In this document: one piece after another, positions 16,376-23,541 of the stretch
How the letters are laid out: each line of letters starts with the position of its first letter
Numbering within the stretch: the stretch's first letter is position 1
Assembly (NCBI GenBank): GCA_964424585.1
Contig: CAYRJD010000086.1
Span: 1-41,045 of the forward strand
Direction of reading: 5' to 3'
Source: CAYRJD01 sp964424585
GTDB taxonomy: Bacteria; Actinomycetota; Acidimicrobiia; Acidimicrobiales; Poriferisodalaceae
DNA length: 41,045 bases
Notes under the pieces: model-generated
The model's input: the letters and a program-made list of their open reading frames with translations, nothing else
Databases searched by the model: none
What the model was told of the DNA's origin: nothing
Made by a program: the position numbers and the translations under genes

Positions 16376-17638
16376 GTGCCTTCAGGCGAGACCACCAACG
16401 ACGGCCTGCTGGGCCTCGCCAAACGAGCACGAGCAGCTAGCCGTCAGCTCGCAACCGCCACGACGGCCGAGAAGAACGCCGCGCTGGCGCGAGCCGCCGA
16501 TTGCTTGAAGCGAGACACCGAGGCGATACTGGTCGCCAACCGAACCGACGTAGAAGCGGCGACCGCTGCGGGCATCGCGCCCAGGCTCGTCGACCGCCTG
16601 ACGCTCACCGACGCCCGCGTCGCAGCGATGGCAGAAGGCTTGCGGATGGTCGCCGACCTCGACGACCCAGTGGGCCAAGTGGTCGACGAGTGGCAGCGCC
16701 CGAACGGCCTCAAGCTCAAGTCAGTGCGGGTGCCGCTCGGCGTGGTCGCCATCATCTATGAGAGCCGTCCCAACGTGACGTCTGACGCGTTCGGGCTGTG
16801 CGCGAAGAGCGGCAACGTCGCGTTCCTGCGAGGTTCCAGCGCCGCCATCAACTCGAACGTCGCCCTCGCCGCCGCGCTGCGGGAAGGCGTCAGCGACGCC
16901 GGGCTTCCCTCCGACAGCCTGGTGCTGGTCGAAGACACCAGCCGCGACGCTGCTGTCCGTTTCATGCAGCTCGACGGCTACGTCGACTGCCTCATTCCTC
17001 GCGGCGGCGAGGCGCTGATCGCGTCGGTGCGTCAGCACGCGAGCGTGCCCTACATCATCGACGGCGCGGGCAACTGCCACGTTTACGTTCACGCCGACGC
17101 CGACCTCGATGTGGCCGCGCAGGTCGTCGCCAACGCGAAGCTGTCTCGCCCGTCGGTCTGCAACGCAGCCGAGTCGCTGGTGGTGCACGCCGACGTCGCA
17201 CCCCAAGCGCTGCCGAAGCTGCTCGCCGAACTAGAAGGCGTCGAGCTGGTCGGCGACGAGCGCGCGCAGGCGCTCTGGTCTGGCATCGGGCCAGCCGAGG
17301 AAGGCGACTTCGCCCGCGAGTTTCTCGATCTCAAGATGTCGGTCGCGGTCGTCGACAGCCTCGACGATGCCATCGCACACGTCAACGACAACGGCACCGG
17401 CCACTCAGAGGCGATCTTGACGACCAGCGACGAAGCCGCCGACCGGTTCGCGAACGAGGTCGACGCAGCCGCGGTGCTCATCAACGCGTCGACGCGGTTC
17501 GTCGACGGCGAAGAGTTTGGCTTCGGCGCTGAAATCGGCATCAGCACCCAAAAGCTCCACGCCCGCGGCCCGATGGGCCTCACCCAGCTGACCACCACCA
17601 AGTTCGTCGTGCGAGGCGAAGGTCACGTCCGCACTTGA
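16376..17638 (+). CDS. proA: Gamma-glutamyl phosphate reductase
   Basis: ProA reduces glutamyl-5-phosphate to the semialdehyde, the second step of proline synthesis after ProB. The 420-aa aldehyde-dehydrogenase-fold protein has VVAIIYESRPNVT, the catalytic Cys262 in RPSVCNAAES, and the C-terminal signature RFVDGEEFGFGAEIGISTQK. The GTG start fits the length of the family and the promoter box just upstream. It is separated from proB by 32 bp. Confidence 0.96.
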   Translation: MPSGETTNDGLLGLAKRARAASRQLATATTAEKNAALARAADCLKRDTEAILVANRTDVEAATAAGIAPRLVDRLTLTDARVAAMAEGLRMVADLDDPVGQVVDEWQRPNGLKLKSVRVPLGVVAIIYESRPNVTSDAFGLCAKSGNVAFLRGSSAAINSNVALAAALREGVSDAGLPSDSLVLVEDTSRDAAVRFMQLDGYVDCLIPRGGEALIASVRQHASVPYIIDGAGNCHVYVHADADLDVAAQVVANAKLSRPSVCNAAESLVVHADVAPQALPKLLAELEGVELVGDERAQALWSGIGPAEEGDFAREFLDLKMSVAVVDSLDDAIAHVNDNGTGHSEAILTTSDEAADRFANEVDAAAVLINASTRFVDGEEFGFGAEIGISTQKLHARGPMGLTQLTTTKFVVRGEGHVRT

Positions 17639-17662
17639 TCGCCCACTAAGGAGCACACCTGC

Positions 17663-18544
17663 ATGACCGAAGCGAAGTTCGCTGATTTACAAGCCGTCCG
17701 TGAGGGGCTCAAGTCGGTCGACTACCTAGCCGACGACGGCATCGCCAGCGTCGTGTTTCTGGCTGAGCGACTCAGCAAGCCGGTGCTGGTGGAAGGCCCG
17801 GCAGGCACCGGCAAGACCGAGCTGGCGAAGTCGGTCGCCGCGGCCACCGGCGCTCGGCTCATTCGCCTGCAGTGCTATGAGGGACTAGACGAGGCTAAAG
17901 CGCTGTATGAGTGGAACTACAAGAAGCAGCTGCTCCGCATTCAGGCCGACCGCGGCACCGACAGCACCGCCGAAGACTGGACAGAGCTGCAAGACGACAT
18001 CTTCCAAGACGAGTTTCTGCTGACCCGCCCGCTGCTCGAAGCGATCAGCGCGCAAGACAAGGTGGTGCTGCTGATCGACGAGGTCGACCGCGTCGAGATC
18101 GAAACCGAGGCGCTGCTGTTGGAGATCTTGTCCGACTACCAGGTATCGATCCCCGAGCTGGGCACGATCGCAGCGTCGCAGATTCCGCTGGTGTTCCTCA
18201 CGTCCAACAACACTCGCGAGCTTTCAGAGGCGCTCAAGCGGCGCTGCCTTTTCCTCCACATCGACTACCCGCAGCTCGAGCGCGAGAAAGAGATCGTGCT
18301 CACCAAGGTGCCGAACATCACCGAGAACCTGGCCGAGCAGGTCGCTCGGGTGGTGCGCTCGATTCGCCAGATCGAGCTGAAGAAGAGCCCGTCGGTGTCT
18401 GAGACGCTCGACTGGGCTCGCACGCTGGTGCTGCTGGGCATCGAAACCATCGACATCGACCAAGCTAAAGAGACGCTGCACATCTTGTTGAAGTATCAGT
18501 CGGACATAGAGAAGACCGCCCGGGAGTTGACCGTCGATGCTTGA
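17663..18544 (+). CDS. MoxR-type AAA+ ATPase
   Basis: The 293-aa ATPase has Walker A GPAGTGKT (45-52), Walker B VLLIDEVDR (about 133-141), sensor-1 FLTSNNTRELSEALKRR and a short helical lid. MoxR ATPases usually work with a VWA-domain partner to mature or activate metalloenzymes; CoxD of CO dehydrogenase clusters is one subgroup. The next gene is exactly such a VWA protein and overlaps by 8 nt. Strong ribosome site aaggag at 17648-17653. The client enzyme is unknown; a molybdenum hydroxylase subunit lies 5 kb away but in a different transcript. Confidence 0.88.
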   Translation: MTEAKFADLQAVREGLKSVDYLADDGIASVVFLAERLSKPVLVEGPAGTGKTELAKSVAAATGARLIRLQCYEGLDEAKALYEWNYKKQLLRIQADRGTDSTAEDWTELQDDIFQDEFLLTRPLLEAISAQDKVVLLIDEVDRVEIETEALLLEILSDYQVSIPELGTIAASQIPLVFLTSNNTRELSEALKRRCLFLHIDYPQLEREKEIVLTKVPNITENLAEQVARVVRSIRQIELKKSPSVSETLDWARTLVLLGIETIDIDQAKETLHILLKYQSDIEKTARELTVDA

Positions 18545-19973
18545 TCTGATGAACGGCTTCGTCGTCGAGCTGCGCAACGCCGGCCTGCCGGTGTCGTTGA
18601 CTGAAAATCTCGACGCGATGGAAGCCGTCAAACACATTTCGCTCGAAGACCGCGAGGCGTTCAAGTACGCGCTCGCCACCACGATGGTGAAAAACGAGCA
18701 GCACTGGCGCGCCTTCGAGACGGTGTTTGAGGTCTACTTTTCGCTGCGCGGCCCCGAATATTCGGTCGACGGCGACGAAGAGGTAGGCGAGTTCGACTCC
18801 GACGACCTCGACGAGTGGATGTCGCAGCAGATGCAGGGCATGGGCGGACGAGGCGGCGGGCAAGACATGTCGCCCGAAGAGATCGCCGAGATGCTGTTTC
18901 AGGCGCTGCTGAACGCAGACGAAGCGATGATGACGGCGATGGCTCGCGCGGCGGTCACTCAGTTTGCTGGCATGGAGCCAGGCCGGCCGGTCGGCGGCAC
19001 GTACTACCTCTACCGCACGCTGCGCAACCTCGACCTAGACGGCATGCTCGAACGACTGCTGGAAGCGTCGTCGCAGCGCTACGAGAACGAACTCACGCCG
19101 CTAGCGCAGCGCCTTGAGCGTGAAGAGTTTGAGAGCCGCATCGAAGAGCTGAAGCGCGAGATCGAAGCCGAGATCAGGCGGCGGCTGGTCGCCGACCGCG
19201 GGGTGGAGGCGATGGCGAAGACGCTGCGCAAGCCGCTGCCCGAAGACGTCGACTTCATGCATGCCAGCCGCGAGGAGATGGCGAACATCCGCACCGCCAT
19301 CGGCCCGCTCACGCGCAAGCTCGCCGCTCGACTGGCTCGCAAGCGTCGCCACAAGCGAAGGGGCCCGCTCGACTTTCGGGCCACGGTGCGGCGTTCGCTC
19401 AGCTACGGCGGAGTGCCCGCCGAGCCGCGCTTTCGGCATCCGCGGCCCAACAAGCCCGAGCTGATCGTGGTCGCCGACATCTCAGGCTCGGTCGCGGCGT
19501 TCGCTCGTTTCACGCTGCACCTGGTTTACGCGCTGCAGAACCAGTTTTCAAAGGTGCGTTCGTTCGTGTTCATCGACGGTCTAGATGAGGTGACGCACCT
19601 GTTCCGCAACGAGGAAGACATCACCAACGCGGTTCACCGCGTCAACACGGAAGCCGACGTGGTGTGGGTCGACGGTCACTCCGACTACGGGCACGCGTTT
19701 GGCGTGTTCTGGGAGAACTTCGGCAAAGACGTCAACGCCAAGAGCACGGTCATGTTTTTGGGCGACGCCCGCAACAACTACCACTCGACGAACGCGTGGG
19801 TGCTGAAGGAGTGCCACAAGCGCGCCCGCTCGGTGTTCTGGCTCAACCCTGAGCCCCGCTCGTATTGGGACACCGGCGACTCGGTCATCACCGAATACGC
19901 CACCCACTGCGACGGCGTGTTCGAGTGCCGCAACCTGCGTCAGCTCGAGAACTTCGTCGACAACCTCGCCTAG
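18537..19973 (+). CDS. CoxE-like VWA-domain protein, partner of the MoxR ATPase
   Basis: The 478-aa protein has a charged helical N-terminal half with an acidic, Gly/Met-rich linker (about 80-120) and a C-terminal von Willebrand A domain. Its metal-ion-dependent adhesion motif is D314-I-S-G-S318. The pattern matches CoxE/YeaD-type VWA proteins that act with MoxR ATPases. It overlaps the ATPase gene by 8 nt, so the two are surely co-translated. Its stop codon shares CTAG with the stop of the convergent DAHP synthase gene. Confidence 0.85.
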   Translation: MLDLMNGFVVELRNAGLPVSLTENLDAMEAVKHISLEDREAFKYALATTMVKNEQHWRAFETVFEVYFSLRGPEYSVDGDEEVGEFDSDDLDEWMSQQMQGMGGRGGGQDMSPEEIAEMLFQALLNADEAMMTAMARAAVTQFAGMEPGRPVGGTYYLYRTLRNLDLDGMLERLLEASSQRYENELTPLAQRLEREEFESRIEELKREIEAEIRRRLVADRGVEAMAKTLRKPLPEDVDFMHASREEMANIRTAIGPLTRKLAARLARKRRHKRRGPLDFRATVRRSLSYGGVPAEPRFRHPRPNKPELIVVADISGSVAAFARFTLHLVYALQNQFSKVRSFVFIDGLDEVTHLFRNEEDITNAVHRVNTEADVVWVDGHSDYGHAFGVFWENFGKDVNAKSTVMFLGDARNNYHSTNAWVLKECHKRARSVFWLNPEPRSYWDTGDSVITEYATHCDGVFECRNLRQLENFVDNLA

Positions 19974-21307
19974 AGCCCCTCGAGCAGTTCGGTCACCTCG
20001 AACGCCAAGTCGAGCGACTGGCGGCCGTTGAGCCGCGGGTCGCACATCGTCTCGTAGCGGTCGCCTAGCCGGTCGACGCCCAGGTCGTCGGCGCCGCCGA
20101 CGCACTCGGTCACCGCGTCGCCGGTGATCTCAAGGTGAATGCCGCCCGGCCAGGTGCCGAGCTGACGGTGAACGTCGAAGTAGCCGTGCACCTCATCGAG
20201 GATCGCGTCGAAGTGGCGCGTCTTGGTGCCGTCGGGCGTGGCGTAGGTGTTGCCGTGCATCGGGTCGCACTGCCACACCACCGGATGCCCTTCGTCGGTG
20301 ACGGCGCGCACGATGGGCGTGAGCGCGTCGCGCACACCCTCGGCGCCCATGCGCGAGATCAGCGTCAGCCGTCCGGGGGAGCGGTCGGGGTTCAGCGCTT
20401 CGCACAGCGCGATGGCTTCATCGGCTGTCGCGGTCGGGCCCAGCTTGGTGCCGATGGGGTTGTGCACGCCAGACAGAAACTCGACGTGCGCGCCGTCGAG
20501 CTGGCGGGTGCGTTCGCCGATCCACAGCATGTGCGCCGAGCAGCAAAACCAGTCGCCGGTGAGGCTGTCTTGGCGCGTGAGCGCCTCTTCGTAGCCCAGC
20601 AGCAGCGCCTCGTGGCTGGTGTAGAGGTCGACCTGGCGCATCGCGGGCGCGTCGACGTCGAGCCCGCACGACGTCATGAACGCCAGTGCAGATTCGATGC
20701 CCTGCGCGAGCCGCTCGTATTTCTTGCCGGCCGGCGACGACGCGACGAACTCTTGGTTCCACGCGTGCACCTGCCGCAGATCGGCGTAGCCGCCGCGGGT
20801 GAGCGCGCGCACCAAGTTCAGCGTCGAAGCTGCGGTGTTGTAGGCAGTGAGCAGCCGGTCGGGGTCTGGTCGTCGGTCGTGCTCGCTGAAGCCCAGGTCG
20901 TTGACGATCTGGCCACGAAACGACGGCAGGGTGACGTCGTCGCGCGTCTCGGTCGGCGAGCTGCGCGGCTTGGCGAACTGCCCGGCGATGCGGCCGATCT
21001 TGACGAGCGGCAGCCCTGCCGAGTACTGCAGCACCGCCGACATCTGCAGCATCACCTTGAGCCGGTCGCGGATGGCGTCCGCGGTCGACAGCTCGAAGCT
21101 CTCCGCGCAGTCGCCAGCCTGCAGCACGAACGCTTGGCCTTGCGCGACTTGGCCCAGCCGCTCGCGCAGCCGTCGCGCCTCGCCCGCAAACACGAGCGGA
21201 GGTTTGCGCTCGAGTTCGTCGAGCACGCGCGCGACGTGCTGCGCGTCGGGCCAGTCAGGCTGCTGCTGCGCTTCTCGGTCTCGCCACGAGGTGCGATGCC
21301 ACGACAT
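19970..21307 (-). CDS. aroG: Class II DAHP synthase, first step of the shikimate pathway
   Basis: This enzyme condenses phosphoenolpyruvate with erythrose-4-phosphate. The 445-aa protein is the plant/mycobacterial class II type, with QAGDCAESF, LVKIGRIAGQFAKPRS, DLYTSHEALLL, FLSGVHNPIGTKLG, CDPMHGNT and GGIHLEITGD segments. The gene starts 10 nt after the stop of the upstream sigma factor gene, so both probably share a transcript. It ends head-on with the VWA gene with a 4-nt overlap of stop codons. Confidence 0.96.
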   Translation of the reverse strand: MSWHRTSWRDREAQQQPDWPDAQHVARVLDELERKPPLVFAGEARRLRERLGQVAQGQAFVLQAGDCAESFELSTADAIRDRLKVMLQMSAVLQYSAGLPLVKIGRIAGQFAKPRSSPTETRDDVTLPSFRGQIVNDLGFSEHDRRPDPDRLLTAYNTAASTLNLVRALTRGGYADLRQVHAWNQEFVASSPAGKKYERLAQGIESALAFMTSCGLDVDAPAMRQVDLYTSHEALLLGYEEALTRQDSLTGDWFCCSAHMLWIGERTRQLDGAHVEFLSGVHNPIGTKLGPTATADEAIALCEALNPDRSPGRLTLISRMGAEGVRDALTPIVRAVTDEGHPVVWQCDPMHGNTYATPDGTKTRHFDAILDEVHGYFDVHRQLGTWPGGIHLEITGDAVTECVGGADDLGVDRLGDRYETMCDPRLNGRQSLDLAFEVTELLEGL

Positions 21308-21317
21308 CGTCGGCTTG

Positions 21318-22187
21318 TCAGTCCTCGATGGGGTAGGAGTGAGCCTCGGGGAACCAGCCGTCGCGCGAGCGACCCTGCAGCTCGTCGATGGCGCGCTTCA
21401 CCAGACGGCGTGCGGCTTCGGCGGTGATGCCCAAGTCGAGGCCGATCTCGCGGTAGCTGCGCGGCTCGTCGTCGTAGAAGCCGTAACGCTGCGCGACGGC
21501 GTACTGCGTGCGGTCGTCGAGACCACGCAGCATGCGAGACACGACATCTTGACGCTCGGCAACCTCGGCCTCCATGTGGGGGCTGGGCGCGTTGGCGTCG
21601 CCGATGAGGTCGATCAGCGAGCTGTCGCCGTCTTCGCCGACGGTCTTGTCGAGCGAGGTCGGCGTGCTGATGCGCTGCAGCAACGCGTTCTCGTCGTCGA
21701 GCGCGTCGTGGTTGCCGCCGTTGACGCGCAGCGCGGCGCGCAGCGCGGCAGACCGGTCGGACGGCAGACGAATGAGGCTGCCCTTCTGGTCGAGGGCGCG
21801 CCCGATCGACTGACGAATCCAGAACGTCGCGTAGGTGGAGAACTTGAAGCCCTTGCGCCAGTCGAACTTTTCGACCGCGTGCTCAAGCCCGAGGTTGCCT
21901 TCCTGGATGAGGTCGAGCAGCTCGAGCGTGGGCGGCAGCGGGTAGCGCCGGGCGATTGAAACGACCAGGCGCAGGTTGGCGCGGATGAAGTGGTCGCGCG
22001 CCTTGTCGGCTGCCGACACCGCGCGGCGCAGACGCACGCGCTCTTTGCTGGTCAGCTCTTCGCCGGAGTCGAGCCGCTCTTTGGCGTCGCGACCCTTTTC
22101 GATCTGCTTCGACAGATCGCGCTCTTGCTGGGCGTTGAGCAGCGCCGTGGCGCCGATCTCATGCAGGTACTGTCCAACGGTGTCCAT
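21318..22187 (-). CDS. Sigma-70 family RNA polymerase sigma factor (primary-like, group 2 type)
   Basis: The 289-aa protein has region 1.2 (DTVGQYLHEIG), regions 2.1-2.4 (NLRLVVSIARRY, DLIQEGNLGLEHAVEKFD, FSTYATFWIRQSIGRA), a reduced region 3 and region 4 with the HTH SYREIGLDLGITAEAARRL. It lacks a long region 1.1, as in accessory primary-like sigma factors (SigB/HrdD type in actinobacteria). The ATG at 22187 is chosen because aggag lies 8 nt upstream. The frame is open further upstream, but that stretch contains the structured leader. Its promoter is close to consensus. The transcript probably continues into DAHP synthase. Confidence 0.92.
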   Translation of the reverse strand: MDTVGQYLHEIGATALLNAQQERDLSKQIEKGRDAKERLDSGEELTSKERVRLRRAVSAADKARDHFIRANLRLVVSIARRYPLPPTLELLDLIQEGNLGLEHAVEKFDWRKGFKFSTYATFWIRQSIGRALDQKGSLIRLPSDRSAALRAALRVNGGNHDALDDENALLQRISTPTSLDKTVGEDGDSSLIDLIGDANAPSPHMEAEVAERQDVVSRMLRGLDDRTQYAVAQRYGFYDDEPRSYREIGLDLGITAEAARRLVKRAIDELQGRSRDGWFPEAHSYPIED

Positions 22188-22416
22188 GTGTTGTACTCCT
22201 TGTGTTTGCGAAAAGTGGGGGGGGTTGGGGGCGAAAGACCGGTTGGGTGGGTTGGCGCGACGCCAGCGAGCAAGTGCTGGCGACGAGCGTCCGCCGGAGG
22301 GGGCCAGCGAACGCCGTGTTTGGTCTGTATGCTGAACGTGCGTTGGACGCACTCTCAACTGATGGCGGGACAGTAGCCGCTCGCGCGCGGAGGCGCTAGT
22401 GGTTTCTTGCGGTAGC
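22188..22416 (-). promoter_or_regulatory. Long structured 5' leader of the sigma factor gene
   Basis: Between the predicted transcription start (about 22416) and the ATG lie about 229 nt. Read as RNA, it holds an 11-bp hairpin with a 6-nt C-rich loop (arms 22314-22304 and 22297-22287, two U-G pairs). A second perfect 7-bp hairpin follows (CGCCAGC/GCTGGCG, 22282-22276 and 22267-22261, 8-nt loop). Next comes a C-run tract (22255-22217) and then the ribosome site at 22196-22200. No known riboswitch class is recognisable. Post-transcriptional control of the sigma factor is a plausible role. Confidence 0.5.
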
Positions 22417-22422
22417 CGCTCA

Positions 22423-22451
22423 ACTATAGCGACCGCGCAATCACTTGTCAA
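22423..22451 (-). promoter_or_regulatory. Near-consensus sigma-70 promoter for the sigma factor operon
   Basis: On the minus strand TTGACA (22451-22446) is followed by a 17-bp spacer and TATAGT (22428-22423). This matches the consensus -35 fully and the -10 in five of six positions, and is far stronger than any other promoter in this GC-rich window. The expected start is near 22416. The nadD start codon lies only 23 bp from the -35 box on the other strand. Confidence 0.8.
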
Positions 22452-22473
22452 CCCCAAACGCGAATTTTCTCCC

Positions 22474-23124
22474 GTGCCGCCCAGCGGTGCCTTGGGCGTG
22501 TTCGGCGGCACGTTCGATCCGCCTCACGCCGGGCACGTCGCCGCGGCGCGGGCCGCACTGTCCGAGCTGGGCCTCGCGCGGTTGTTGGTCACCGTCGCTG
22601 GCGACCCGTGGCAGAAGTCGTCGTGCCGAGCGGTGACCGCGGGCGCGCATCGGCTAGCGATGGCCAAGCTCGCGTTCAGCGATGTAGACGAGGTCGAGGT
22701 GAGCGATGCCGAGCTGCGCCGCGCGGGGCCGACCTACACCGTCGACACCGTCCGCGAACTCATCGACTGCTCTACGGCCAGCGGCAGCCCGGCGGCTTCG
22801 CAGCCAGACGGGCCGGAGCGCGCCATCTACTTGGTGATCGGTTCGCACGCCGCTAGCGGCGTTCACACCTGGCACCGAGCCGCCGAACTGGCCGAGATGG
22901 TCACGCTCGCCGTGGTGCAGCCCGCGCCCACCGCCCCCCAAGTGCCCGCCGGCTGGCGCGCCGTGGCCGTGCCGATGCCGCCGGTCGACGTGTCGTCGTC
23001 GCGGCTACGAGCCGAGCTAGCCGCCGGACGACGCGCCGAGGTGCGCGACCTCGTGCCAGACGAAACCCTCGCCTACGTCGACGCGCACGGGCTCTACATT
23101 CACCACGCCCGTCGCCCGAGCTGA
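22474..23124 (+). CDS. nadD: Nicotinate-mononucleotide adenylyltransferase
   Basis: NadD adenylates nicotinate mononucleotide in NAD synthesis. The 216-aa protein has the nucleotidyltransferase motif GGTFDPPHAGH near its start, a PTYTVDTVREL segment, and the C-terminal SSSRLRAELAAGR, which corresponds to the ISSTxIR motif. GTG at 22474 puts the motif at residue 10 as in the family; earlier in-frame starts would run into the divergent promoter. It is followed by rsfS, the common pair. Confidence 0.94.
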   Translation: MPPSGALGVFGGTFDPPHAGHVAAARAALSELGLARLLVTVAGDPWQKSSCRAVTAGAHRLAMAKLAFSDVDEVEVSDAELRRAGPTYTVDTVRELIDCSTASGSPAASQPDGPERAIYLVIGSHAASGVHTWHRAAELAEMVTLAVVQPAPTAPQVPAGWRAVAVPMPPVDVSSSRLRAELAAGRRAEVRDLVPDETLAYVDAHGLYIHHARRPS

Positions 23125-23133
23125 TTGGTGCCA

Positions 23134-23541
23134 ATGAACCAACCCACCGAAACGCCCAAGCCACTCGCTCTATCTGTGCCGGCCGACGTGACAGCAGCGA
23201 TGAGCGGCGCCGCGGCGTTCGGCGGCAAAGACACCGTCGCGCTGGCGGTCGGCGACGTGCTCGGCATCACCGACTGGTTCGTCATCACCAGCGCGTCGAA
23301 CGTGCGCCAGGTGCGTCGCATCGCCGAGGAAGTCGAAAAGGCGGTCGCCGCGGCCGGCGGCCCCAAGCCGCTCCACCGAGAAGGCCTCGACGACGCCCAG
23401 TGGGTGCTGCTCGATTTCGGACCGTTCGTCGTGCACGTGTTCCACGACGAGACCCGGCTCGTCTACGCCCTAGAGCGGCTGTGGGCTGACGTGCCCACCG
23501 TCGCTCACGTCGATGAGCGCGCCAGCGCCCCAGCCAGCTAG
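23134..23541 (+). CDS. rsfS: Ribosomal silencing factor RsfS
   Basis: RsfS (DUF143/Iojap) binds L14 and blocks joining of ribosomal subunits when nutrients are short. The 135-aa protein has the family core DVLGITDWFVITSASNVRQV and the C-terminal WVLLDFGPFVVHVF. ATG at 23134 is preferred; TTG 23125 and GTG 23128 in the same frame are possible and would add three or two residues. It follows nadD almost directly. Its stop shares CTAG with the convergent gene. Confidence 0.93.
   Translation: MNQPTETPKPLALSVPADVTAAMSGAAAFGGKDTVALAVGDVLGITDWFVITSASNVRQVRRIAEEVEKAVAAAGGPKPLHREGLDDAQWVLLDFGPFVVHVFHDETRLVYALERLWADVPTVAHVDERASAPAS

Noticed and set aside
22847..22862. 16-bp perfect palindrome ACGCCGCTAGCGGCGT as an operator
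   Set aside because: It lies in the middle of nadD and encodes ordinary nadD residues; a single occurrence inside a coding region is not enough to call a site.
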